Origin: Rhodocyclaceae bacterium
GTDB lineage: Bacteria; Pseudomonadota; Gammaproteobacteria; Burkholderiales; Rhodocyclaceae
Direction: 5' to 3'
Assembly: GCA_023253415.1 (NCBI GenBank)
Contig: JALRGK010000110.1
Location: forward strand, 1-27,538
Length of the DNA stretch: 27,538 bases
The notes beneath the pieces were generated by a model. The model did no database searches, was not told the DNA's origin, and worked only from the letters and a program-made list of their open reading frames with translations. Each line of letters begins with the position of its first letter. The stretch's first letter is position 1. Both the position numbers and the translations under genes were made by a program. This document shows positions 16,092 through 23,489 of the stretch, in pieces.

Positions 16092-16340
16092 TTACTTACC
16101 CGTGAGCTTCTCGTATTTAGCCCAGAGTTGCTCCTGGTTTTCTTCGTGCGCCGGGTCCTTGGGAATGCAGTCGACCGGGCAGACCTGCTGGCACTGCGGC
16201 TCATCGTAGTGGCCCACGCACTCGGTGCACTTGTTGGGATCAATCACATAGATCTCCGGTCCCTGGGAAATCGCCTCATTCGGGCATTCCGGTTCACAGA
16301 CATCACAGTTGATGCACTCATCGGTAATCATGAGCGACAT
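16092..16340 (-). CDS. 2[4Fe-4S] ferredoxin, YfhL/Allochromatium type
   Basis: An 82-residue electron carrier. Cluster ligands are Cys9, Cys12, Cys15 and Cys19, with a second set Cys38, Cys41, Cys50 and Cys54, both ending in Cys-Pro. The second set has the eight-residue loop between Cys41 and Cys50 (VGHYDEPQ) typical of Allochromatium-type ferredoxins, plus an extra Cys58, and there is a C-terminal helix. These properties give very low-potential clusters; the partner enzyme is unknown. AGGAG precedes the start. It is the last gene of a minus-strand block after coaD, as in many betaproteobacteria. The TAA stop touches the mutM TAA with no spacer. Confidence 0.94.
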   Translation of the reverse strand: MSLMITDECINCDVCEPECPNEAISQGPEIYVIDPNKCTECVGHYDEPQCQQVCPVDCIPKDPAHEENQEQLWAKYEKLTGK

Positions 16341-16415
16341 GGCAGACTCCTGAACAACAAAACAGTAAAGATGGGATTCTCGCCGATCAGCGGTTTTTTA
16401 GCCACCCCACAGCCA

Positions 16416-16916
16416 TCAGGGAGAAGGTTTCCCCCAGCCGCGTGCCACAAAACAGGCGTTGACGTGCGGCGAGACGAACGAACTGACATCACCGCCCAGC
16501 CGAGCAATTTCACGGACCATGGTCGCCGACACAAACATATGACGCTCACCCGGCGTCAGAAACACGGTTTCCACCTCCGGATACAGGCGTCGGTTCATCC
16601 CCGCCATCTGGAACTCGTATTCGAAGTCCGAGACGGCGCGCAAGCCGCGAATCAGCACCTTGGCTTTCTGGGCATGCACAAAATCCATCAACAACCCCGC
16701 AAAGCCAACAACCCGAACATTGCCTAACGGCGCCAGCACAGCCTGCGCCATATCGATCCGTTCCTGCAAACTAAAAATCGGCGATTTTGCCGGACTTTCG
16801 GCGACAGCGAGCACCACCTCATCAAACAGTTCGGCCGCTCGGCGCACCAGATCTTCGTGACCACAGGTCAGCGGATCAAAGGTACCGGGGTATATAGCGA
16901 TTTCACGTTTCAGCAT
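16416..16916 (-). CDS. coaD: Phosphopantetheine adenylyltransferase
   Basis: CoaD makes dephospho-CoA from 4'-phosphopantetheine and ATP, the fourth step of CoA synthesis. The 166-residue protein has the nucleotidyltransferase motif YPGTFDPLTCGHEDLV with the conserved TxGH (His20). It also has the family segments KVLIRGLRAVSDFEYEFQM, a MNRRLYPEVETVFL segment, and VSATMVREIARLGGDVSSFV. The start lies one base after the rsmD stop, so the two are translationally close, probably in an operon. Confidence 0.97.
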   Translation of the reverse strand: MLKREIAIYPGTFDPLTCGHEDLVRRAAELFDEVVLAVAESPAKSPIFSLQERIDMAQAVLAPLGNVRVVGFAGLLMDFVHAQKAKVLIRGLRAVSDFEYEFQMAGMNRRLYPEVETVFLTPGERHMFVSATMVREIARLGGDVSSFVSPHVNACFVARGWGKPSP

Positions 16917-16917
16917 G

Positions 16918-17544
16918 TCAGGTTGATCCGGTATCGGTTGTATTTACGGTGTCAGTTGTATTGGTATCGTAACCATAAAGATGATAATGCACCTGGCCAG
17001 CTTGCCCACGACGCAAACAGATCAGACCCGGCGCAAGGTGATCGGGCAGCGCCGTTTCGGCTTCGATGTAGAGACGCGCATCGCTAGCGAGCAGCGGCAA
17101 CACCTGCATCATGATCCGGTCCAGCCAACCCTGTCCATAGGGCGGATCGAGAAATATCAAATCCAGGGGCGGCAATGCAGCTGACTTTTTCAGAAATTCA
17201 ACAGCATCAGCGCAGACCACACGAATTGCCGGATCTTTCAGCACACCAGCGGCGACCTGCAGACCCCGCACCACCGAAGTGGACTGTTCGACCAGGACCA
17301 CCGATGCTGCACCACGGGATGCCGCTTCAAAGCCCAACGCGCCCGAGCCGGCAAATAGATCCAGACAATGCCAACCCGTGAGGTTCTGTCCCAGCCAGTT
17401 AAAGAGAGTTTCCCGCACCCGATCCGGCGTTGGCCGCAACCCGGGTGCATCGGCTACCGGCAACTTCCTGCCGCGGTGTTTACCGCCAATAATACGCACC
17501 TGATTCGTACGCCCTTTACCGGCCACGGATGCTGCTTTGACCAT
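16918..17544 (-). CDS. rsmD: 16S rRNA (guanine(966)-N2)-methyltransferase
   Basis: RsmD methylates G966 of 16S rRNA using S-adenosylmethionine. The 208-residue protein has the early RIIGGKHRGRKL and RPTPDRVRETLFNWL segments. The SAM-binding motif is DLFAGSGALGFEA (from residue 62) and the catalytic motif is DPPY (133-136). The C-terminus carries a low-complexity tail with tandem NTTDTV/NTTDTG units that the family does not need. The ATG immediately follows the TGA of the upstream M16 gene. RsmD followed by CoaD is a common proteobacterial pair. Confidence 0.95.
   Translation of the reverse strand: MVKAASVAGKGRTNQVRIIGGKHRGRKLPVADAPGLRPTPDRVRETLFNWLGQNLTGWHCLDLFAGSGALGFEAASRGAASVVLVEQSTSVVRGLQVAAGVLKDPAIRVVCADAVEFLKKSAALPPLDLIFLDPPYGQGWLDRIMMQVLPLLASDARLYIEAETALPDHLAPGLICLRRGQAGQVHYHLYGYDTNTTDTVNTTDTGST
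16927..16962 (-). repeat. Tandem 18-bp repeat at the rsmD 3' end
   Basis: Two adjacent 18-base units (AATACAACTGACACCGTA and AATACAACCGATACCGGA on the minus strand) differ at three positions and encode NTTDTV-NTTDTG. Being a multiple of three, copy changes would keep the frame. Confidence 0.75.
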
Positions 17545-18861
17545 TCAGTCTGCTGCCGTTCGCACGGTGACTAGGTGCGCCGGCGACACATGCTTCCGGA
17601 ATGCCGAACGCACCTGCTCCACGGTTAACGCACGGACACGCTCCGGATACTTTTCCAGCCAATCCGTTGGCAATCCATAAAAAGCCATCACGTTTAAATT
17701 GGCCGCCAACTTGGCATTCGAATCAATCCGTAAGGCAAAACCTCCGGCAATGTTGTCCTGGGCTGCTTTCAATTGTGCCGCCGTGGGACCACGCTCGATA
17801 AAATCGCCTAGGACCTGATCGACTATCCTAAGCGCATCACTCGCCTGTGCTCGTTTGGTTTCCAGACCAATCGTAAATGGGCCTGCCACCAGCTTGGGGT
17901 CGAAGTAACTGTAGACACTGTAGGCGTAACCACGATCTTCCCGTACCGCTTTGGTCAGCAGAGAAACAAAACCGCCACCGCCCAACGTGTAATTGCCGAC
18001 CTGCAACGCAATCTGCTCTGGGTCATCTCGCGCCACCGCAGGCATGCCAACCATCAGATGCGCCTGTGAAGCGGGGTGATCCACACGGACCGTGTTGGCA
18101 CGGGTTGCTTGCGGCGGCGGCAAGGTTTTCGGAACATCAACCTGATCTGCCGGCAAGGCCTCTGTGATCTGGACCACCAACGCTTCAGCTTCGGCCCGTG
18201 TCAGGTCGCCCACCAAGGCAACACTGGCTCGAGCCGCACTGTAGTGACGCCGCCAGAAACGCTCCAGGTCATTGCGTTCGATCCTGGCCAGCGACTCCGG
18301 CGTTGTCAGACGACCATAAGGGTGCTCTGGATAAATGGCTGACATATAAGCCCTTTGCGCCAGAACTTGCGGTTTGGTCAGGGACTCCTTGAGCGCGGCG
18401 ACACTCCGCGCCTGATCGCGTTTGAAAACCGCTGCATCAAAATGTGGGCGCGCCAAAGCATCCACCATCAGGCTCACCGCCGTTGCACGACGCTCCGGAT
18501 CCGATAATGTCCGCAGACTCATGGAAGCGCTATCCATCCCGGCACCGCTACCCAGCTGTGCGCCAATATCTGCCAGGGTTTCCGCTACCGCTTTCTCATC
18601 GCGCTCACCAGCACCCTGGTCCAGCATGGCCGCCGTCATGGCAGCCAGACCGGGCTGATCAGCCGGGTCAAAGGCCGAGCCCGCCAGAAAACTGATTTGC
18701 ACATCAATCATGGGCAGGCTATGAGTTTCGATAAAATAAACCCGAGTCCCGTGTGCTGTTGTCCAGGACTGCACCGGCGCAGCAAGCGCCTGCCCGACAA
18801 AAACGCCGGTCGCAACACATAGCGCGGCCAACCACGCCCATCGTTTTTCCGTTCGTTGCAT
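17545..18861 (-). CDS. M16 family peptidase, likely non-catalytic partner
   Basis: The 438-residue protein has a signal peptide (cleavage near ALA, residue about 27) and both M16 domains. In the N-terminal domain the zinc motif HxxEH is absent: the segment reads GLAAMTAAMLDQGAG where the motif is expected. The C-terminal domain keeps the substrate-clamping Arg/Tyr region GGGGFVSLLTKAVREDRGYAYSVYS. This matches the inactive subunit of two-gene M16 peptidases, which forms a heterodimer with the active one. The active gene lies directly upstream, overlapping by one base (TGATG). Location is periplasmic; the substrate is unknown. Confidence 0.9.
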   Translation of the reverse strand: MQRTEKRWAWLAALCVATGVFVGQALAAPVQSWTTAHGTRVYFIETHSLPMIDVQISFLAGSAFDPADQPGLAAMTAAMLDQGAGERDEKAVAETLADIGAQLGSGAGMDSASMSLRTLSDPERRATAVSLMVDALARPHFDAAVFKRDQARSVAALKESLTKPQVLAQRAYMSAIYPEHPYGRLTTPESLARIERNDLERFWRRHYSAARASVALVGDLTRAEAEALVVQITEALPADQVDVPKTLPPPQATRANTVRVDHPASQAHLMVGMPAVARDDPEQIALQVGNYTLGGGGFVSLLTKAVREDRGYAYSVYSYFDPKLVAGPFTIGLETKRAQASDALRIVDQVLGDFIERGPTAAQLKAAQDNIAGGFALRIDSNAKLAANLNVMAFYGLPTDWLEKYPERVRALTVEQVRSAFRKHVSPAHLVTVRTAAD

Positions 18862-20258
18862 CAGTGACGACCTCCCGCCTGCACGCTTTCTGCCCGCTTC
18901 GCACGTGCTGCCAGTTCGGCCGCATCCAGCGGCTGTGGCACCAAGCGTGCCATCGTTAGCTGATCATCCGTGAAATAACTTTGCGCAACCCGTTGCACAT
19001 CCGATTCCGTCACCTGATTCAAGCGATCGAGCATCAGCGTACTGCTTTGCCAACCGTATCCCAGCGTTTCCAGCATACCGATCTCCATGGCCTGCCCCAT
19101 GACCGAATCCTTTTTGTAAATCTCGGAAGACTGCAACTGACTGCGCGCCCGCTTCAGCTCCTGCGCCGTGACGCCATTTTTAGCCACGTCTGCCAATACC
19201 GCCCGAATCGATTGCTCCAATTCAGCCACGCTATGCCCCGGGCGCGGTGATGACTGCAACAGAAACAAACCGGGGCCCCGGTGCGTTGCGTCGTAACTGG
19301 CATCCACAGAAACGGCGACTTGCTGTTCACGTACCAGCGCTGCGGGCAGGCGTGCAGCCTCATGCCCATCCAAAATCTGGGCCAGCATCTCGAGCGCGTA
19401 GGGATCGACATCCTTACGCGGGTCATTCAATCGCGGCGCTTTCCAGGCCATGATCAGCAGCGGCAGATCGGCGGGCGCCTTCACTTCCAGTTGACGGCCA
19501 CCCGCCTGAACAGGCTCCTCATACTGTTTGCGCTCCGGCAGTGCACGTGCCGGAATCGCACCGTAGGTCTGACGAGCCCAATCAAATACTTGCTGATGGC
19601 TCACATCACCGACAACGACGAGGATGGCGTTGTTGGGCGCATACCAGCGGCGGTACCAGTCCCGAACATCTTGCACCGTCATCTGCTCGAGGTCGCTCAT
19701 CCAGCCGATAATCGGCCGGCGGTAGGGGTGCGCCTGCCAGACAACGGCATTCATGGCTTCATAAACACGCGCACTAGACTGATCATCCGTCCGCATACGA
19801 CGTTCTTCCATGATGACCTGGATTTCCTTGCTATAGCCAGCCGGATCGAGCGTCAGGTGTCGCATCCGGTCGGCCTCCAGCCCCATGACCGTTTTCAGCT
19901 GACTGGCCGGCACCTGCTGGAAGTAGGCCGTGTAATCGGTGCTGGTAAAGGCATTGTCACGCCCACCCAACGCAGCAACACGGCGGTTAAACTCGCCGGG
20001 CCCAATACGTGGGGTCCCTTTGAACATCATATGTTCGGTCACGTGTGCCACGCCGGTCACGCCATCATGCTCATCCATGCTGCCGACGCGATACCAGACC
20101 ATCTGTACCGCCGTGGGTGCCCTGTGGTCCTCGCGGACGACAACACGCATGCCGTTGCCAAGGGTAGTTTCAAAAGTGTTATCCGCCGCATGTCCGGCAC
20201 CCAGGGTCAGTGAGGGCACCAGAAAGGCAAGAAGCTGTATTACAAATCGAAGTCGCAT
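18861..20258 (-). CDS. M16 family zinc metallopeptidase, catalytic subunit
   Basis: From ATG 20258 the product is 465 residues with a signal peptide (LLAFLVPSLTLGAGHA). The inverted zinc motif HVTEH gives His72, Glu75 (catalytic) and His76. A third ligand glutamate is expected in VIMEERRM at about residue 152, as in the HxxEH-x76-E family. The frame extends to 20336, but the extra residues precede the signal peptide and overlap ftsY, so 20258 is preferred even though no strong ribosome site is visible. It is paired with the degenerate M16 gene downstream. It is divergent from ftsY, a gene order seen in betaproteobacteria. Confidence 0.93.
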   Translation of the reverse strand: MRLRFVIQLLAFLVPSLTLGAGHAADNTFETTLGNGMRVVVREDHRAPTAVQMVWYRVGSMDEHDGVTGVAHVTEHMMFKGTPRIGPGEFNRRVAALGGRDNAFTSTDYTAYFQQVPASQLKTVMGLEADRMRHLTLDPAGYSKEIQVIMEERRMRTDDQSSARVYEAMNAVVWQAHPYRRPIIGWMSDLEQMTVQDVRDWYRRWYAPNNAILVVVGDVSHQQVFDWARQTYGAIPARALPERKQYEEPVQAGGRQLEVKAPADLPLLIMAWKAPRLNDPRKDVDPYALEMLAQILDGHEAARLPAALVREQQVAVSVDASYDATHRGPGLFLLQSSPRPGHSVAELEQSIRAVLADVAKNGVTAQELKRARSQLQSSEIYKKDSVMGQAMEIGMLETLGYGWQSSTLMLDRLNQVTESDVQRVAQSYFTDDQLTMARLVPQPLDAAELAARAKRAESVQAGGRH

Positions 20259-20312
20259 AAGCTGATCGGTGTAGGCTAGAATCGTCAGATTACGAAGGAT
20301 ACCTCTCCAGCC

Positions 20313-21257
20313 ATGTCTGACGCTACCGATAATCAACCCCGCCGCTCCTGGCGTGAACGTCTTTTTGCCGGTCTGGCCAAAACCCGCCAGTCAATCGGTG
20401 GTTCCGTACGAGGCCTGTTTGCCCGCGGCAAAGTCGATGACGAATTGCTGGAGGAGCTCGAAACGCTGCTGCTGTCTGCCGATGTCGGTGTCGAGGCCAC
20501 GGTAGCGCTGCTTGAAGATCTGCGCGATCGCGCCCGACGGCACAGCCTACAAACGCCGGAGAGCATCCAGGCCGCCATGGTCGATAGCCTGACCGAGCTC
20601 CTGCAACCCCTAGAAGCCCCTCTGCAGATTTTGCCGCCGGCTGGCTCACCCTTTGTGATCATGGTGGCCGGTATCAACGGTGCCGGCAAAACTACCACGC
20701 TGGGCAAACTGGCCCACCATTTCCAGGCCGCCGGGCATTCAGTGCTACTGGCTGCCGGTGATACCTTCCGCGCAGCCGCCCGCGAACAGCTGCAGGCATG
20801 GGGCGAACGGAATAATGTCACCGTCATCGCCCAGGAAGGGGGCGATCCTTCGGCCGTCATTTTTGACGCGGTGCATGCGGCCAAAGCCCGTGGCATCGAT
20901 ATCGTTCTCGCCGATACCGCCGGACGATTACCAACCCAGATGCATCTGATGGACGAGATCGCCAAAATCCGTCGAGTTATCAACAAAGCCGAAGCCACGG
21001 CGCCGCACGAAGTGCTGCTGGTGCTCGATGGCACCATCGGCCAGAACGCCATCGGTCAGGTCAAAGCCTTCGACAAGGCGATCGGCGTCACCGGGCTTGT
21101 GATCACCAAGCTGGATGGTTCAGCCAAAGGCGGTGTCATTGCCGCCATCGCCAAGCAGTGTCCGAAACCGGTGCGCTATGTGGGCGTCGGTGAACAGGTG
21201 GAAGATCTACAACCCTTTACCGCGCGCGCTTTTGCCGAAGCCCTGTTGGGGCAGTGA
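20313..21257 (+). CDS. ftsY: Signal recognition particle receptor FtsY
   Basis: FtsY is the membrane-associated GTPase that docks SRP-ribosome complexes to the translocon. The 314-residue protein contains the NG domain: G1 GINGAGKTT (120-128), G3 DTAGR (201-205) and G4 TKLDGSAKGG (265-274). The long acidic A domain of E. coli FtsY (497 residues) is missing. In its place is a short basic N-terminus (RRSWRERLFAGLAKTRQSIG) that may act as an amphipathic membrane-binding helix. AAGGA lies 13 bases before the ATG, rather far. A ChaA-type antiporter gene begins three bases after the stop. Confidence 0.96.
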   Translation: MSDATDNQPRRSWRERLFAGLAKTRQSIGGSVRGLFARGKVDDELLEELETLLLSADVGVEATVALLEDLRDRARRHSLQTPESIQAAMVDSLTELLQPLEAPLQILPPAGSPFVIMVAGINGAGKTTTLGKLAHHFQAAGHSVLLAAGDTFRAAAREQLQAWGERNNVTVIAQEGGDPSAVIFDAVHAAKARGIDIVLADTAGRLPTQMHLMDEIAKIRRVINKAEATAPHEVLLVLDGTIGQNAIGQVKAFDKAIGVTGLVITKLDGSAKGGVIAAIAKQCPKPVRYVGVGEQVEDLQPFTARAFAEALLGQ

Positions 21258-21260
21258 TTC

Positions 21261-22373
21261 ATGACCAGGCTCAAGGCAGAATGGCCCTTTTTTCTCTGTC
21301 TGGCCACTGCGGCAGGTGTTATCGCATTACCAATTGCCGTTAACGCGCTCCCCTATCAGAGCCTGGTCGGACTCGCCCTCTTTCTGATTACACTATCGGC
21401 GATTTTTCGCGTCACTCACCACGCAGACGAACTGGCCGAAATGCTCGGGGAGCCTTACGGCACGCTGATTTTAACGCTATCAGCATCTATCATCGAAGTG
21501 GCCATCATGATCACGGTGCTGGGTCACAGCGAAAGCAACTCCACCTTCGTCCGCGACACCATTGCGGCCACGGTCATGATTACCGTGGGACTAATGCTGG
21601 GGCTCGCCATGTTTATCGGCGCCTTTGTCCACCGCCAACAGACCGTGAATACCGAAGGTGCCATGACTTACCTCGGCTTGCTGATTCCGCTGGCGATATT
21701 GACGCTCATTCTGCCCAACTTTACCCATACTTCCACAGGGCCAACCCTGGCCGTCGCCCAGGAGATCTACATCTCAGCGGCCGCCATCGCCCTCTACGCC
21801 ATTTTCCTCTTTATCCAGACACGTCGGCACCGGCAGCTGTTCAAAGATCGTGCCGCGCCGGAACCGCTGACCTTTGATCCGGAAACCCCACCGCGCAAAC
21901 ATAAACGCTCGCACTCAAGGCAGGAACTGCTCACCAGCATCGGCTGGCTGATTGGCAACCTGCTTCTGGTGGTATTTCTTGCCGAAGAATTGGCTATTCT
22001 GATCGATGACCAACTGGAGGCGAAAAGCCTGCCTGCTGCCCTAGGTGGCCTTTGCGTCGCAATGCTGGTGCTGGCACCGGAATGCCTCGCCTCCATTAAT
22101 GCCGCACTTAAAAACCGGCTGCAGCGGGCCGTCAACATCGCCCTCGGCAGCGGCCTGGCCACCCTCTCATTGAGCGTACCAGCCATTCTGATCTCGGCAC
22201 TTCTGATGGGTCACACCCTGATGCTAGGATTGGATCCCAGCCAGATGGTCATGATGTTGGCCACCCTCTGGGTCGCCAACATCGCCCTGGCAACCGAGCG
22301 CACCAATCTCATGCAGGGCACTGTTTTACTGGTGCTTTTTCTGACATTTGGCTTCCTGATCGTAGTTCCCTAA
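21261..22373 (+). CDS. chaA: Calcium/sodium:proton antiporter, ChaA (CAX) family
   Basis: The 370-residue protein has about 11 hydrophobic segments. The two inverted-repeat alpha motifs of the CaCA/CAX family are present: FRVTHHADELAEMLGEPYG plus TLILTLSASIIEVAIM (Glu79) in the first half, and LVLAPECLASINAALKNRLQ (Glu274) with GSGLATLSLSVPA in the second. A basic central cytoplasmic loop (about 197-218) separates the halves. E. coli ChaA exports Ca2+, Na+ or K+ in exchange for protons; which ion applies here is not readable. It starts three bases after ftsY and is probably translated with it, although a functional link is not evident. Confidence 0.9.
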   Translation: MTRLKAEWPFFLCLATAAGVIALPIAVNALPYQSLVGLALFLITLSAIFRVTHHADELAEMLGEPYGTLILTLSASIIEVAIMITVLGHSESNSTFVRDTIAATVMITVGLMLGLAMFIGAFVHRQQTVNTEGAMTYLGLLIPLAILTLILPNFTHTSTGPTLAVAQEIYISAAAIALYAIFLFIQTRRHRQLFKDRAAPEPLTFDPETPPRKHKRSHSRQELLTSIGWLIGNLLLVVFLAEELAILIDDQLEAKSLPAALGGLCVAMLVLAPECLASINAALKNRLQRAVNIALGSGLATLSLSVPAILISALLMGHTLMLGLDPSQMVMMLATLWVANIALATERTNLMQGTVLLVLFLTFGFLIVVP

Positions 22374-22416
22374 ACTGATCGGGCATTTTTTCGATTCCCG
22401 GGAACTTTTTTCGTTT

Positions 22417-22443
22417 TTAGCACTCTATTGCTTTGAGTGCCAA
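22417..22443. promoter_or_regulatory. CIRCE element (HrcA operator) upstream of rpoH
   Basis: TTAGCACTC (22417-22425), exactly nine bases, then GAGTGCCAA (22435-22443). The CIRCE consensus is TTAGCACTC-N9-GAGTGCTAA, so 17 of 18 positions match, with correct spacing. HrcA, aided by GroEL, represses heat-shock genes at this operator. The match overlaps the presumed rpoH promoter. Flanking T5 and A-rich runs extend the dyad. Confidence 0.9.
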
Positions 22444-22455
22444 AAAAACGATAAT
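22428..22455 (+). promoter_or_regulatory. Putative sigma-70 promoter of rpoH overlapping CIRCE
   Basis: GATAAT (22450-22455) is a good -10 match. The best -35, TTGCTT (22428-22433), is 16 bases upstream and lies in the CIRCE spacer. The -35 is weak (three of six), so the promoter is a proposal; if right, HrcA bound to CIRCE would block polymerase directly. Transcription would start about 10 bases before the ribosome site AAAGGGA. Confidence 0.5.
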
Positions 22456-22470
22456 AGCGAAAGGGAACCT

Positions 22471-23355
22471 ATGACGACGACTGCAATGACTATTGCCAAC
22501 CCCAAAATGAATGCGCTGACCGCGATGCCCTCGCCGGTTGGCAATCTGGACGCCTACATTCGGGCCGTCCAGCAATACCCCATGCTCACCGAACAGGAAG
22601 AGCAGAACCTTGCCCGCCGACTGCGTGATCAGGATGATCTGGATGCCGCTCGCCAACTGATTCTGTCACATCTGCGCCTGGTCGTATCCACCGCCCGCCA
22701 GTATCTGGGCTATGGCCTCCCCCATGCCGACCTGATCCAGGAAGGCAATGTTGGCCTGATGAAGGCCGTCAAACGCTTCGACCCGGAGCGGGGCGTCCGC
22801 TTGGTGTCGTTTGCCATGCACTGGATCAAAGCCGAAATTCACGAATACGTACTGAAGAACTGGCGTCTGGTCAAAGTGGCGACAACCAAAGCCCAGCGTA
22901 AGCTTTTCTTCAACCTGCGTAGTATGAAAGGCAATGCCAGCCATCTGGACCAGGCGACCACCGAAGCCATCGCCAACCAGCTCAATGTGTCGGAAGCCGA
23001 TGTCCGCGAAATGAACATGCGCCTATCCGGCCATGACATTGCGCTGGATCCGGGCCCCGATGTCTCCGACGAAGATAGCTTCGCACCCATCGACTACCTG
23101 GCTGACGATTCGATGGAACCGACGGCCGTGTTGGAAGGGCGCGACCGGGATCACCTGCAGAGCGAAGGCCTGCAGCAGGCGCTGGCCCAGCTGGACGAGC
23201 GCAGCCGTCATATCGTCACGGCCCGCTGGCTGGCCGACGATGGCGGTGCCACCTTGCAGGAACTGGCTGACGAGTACGGCGTTTCTGCCGAACGCGTGCG
23301 CCAGATCGAGGCCAAAGCACTGAAGTCGCTGCGGTCACATCTGGTGACTACATGA
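22471..23355 (+). CDS. rpoH: RNA polymerase heat-shock sigma factor, sigma-32
   Basis: RpoH directs polymerase to heat-shock promoters (chaperones, proteases). The 294-residue protein has region 1.2 to 2 (LDAYIRAVQQYPMLTEQEEQ to DLIQEGNVGLMKAVKRFDP, WIKAEIHEYVLKNWRLVKVA). The RpoH box QRKLFFNLR (142-150) separates it from housekeeping sigma factors. Region 4.2 has the helix-turn-helix LQELADEYGVSAERVRQIEAK. The start has AAAGGGA about six bases upstream. The gene is alone, with its own promoter region and a terminator after it, and a CIRCE site upstream suggests HrcA control. Confidence 0.97.
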   Translation: MTTTAMTIANPKMNALTAMPSPVGNLDAYIRAVQQYPMLTEQEEQNLARRLRDQDDLDAARQLILSHLRLVVSTARQYLGYGLPHADLIQEGNVGLMKAVKRFDPERGVRLVSFAMHWIKAEIHEYVLKNWRLVKVATTKAQRKLFFNLRSMKGNASHLDQATTEAIANQLNVSEADVREMNMRLSGHDIALDPGPDVSDEDSFAPIDYLADDSMEPTAVLEGRDRDHLQSEGLQQALAQLDERSRHIVTARWLADDGGATLQELADEYGVSAERVRQIEAKALKSLRSHLVTT

Positions 23356-23418
23356 CCGTTAACAGCAGGCCACCCCTGCCGTAACAAGCAGGAAAGCCGT
23401 ATAATTCAAGGCAGTACA

Positions 23419-23456
23419 AAGCGCCCGCTGTTGCGGGCGCTTCCCTATTTTTTGTC
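23419..23456 (+). terminator. Rho-independent terminator after rpoH
   Basis: AAGCGCCCGC (23419-23428), a TGTT loop and GCGGGCGCTT (23433-23442) form a perfect 10-bp GC-rich stem, followed by CCCTATTTTTTG. It separates rpoH from yebC. Confidence 0.88.
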
Positions 23457-23489
23457 AGAATTCAAGACACAGCGCATTCAGGAATCAAC

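Noticed and set aside
19281..20213. 310-codon plus-strand ORF
   Set aside because: It is antisense to the well-supported M16 peptidase, with no recognisable domain and no ribosome site; a GC-rich shadow frame.
20259..20336. N-terminal extension of the catalytic M16 peptidase
   Set aside because: It would precede a complete signal peptide and overlap the ftsY start; ATG 20258 is more consistent.
22412..22450. CIRCE dyad read as a chaA terminator
   Set aside because: The plus strand has A residues rather than T residues after the stem, and the arms match the HrcA operator consensus with the exact N9 spacer.
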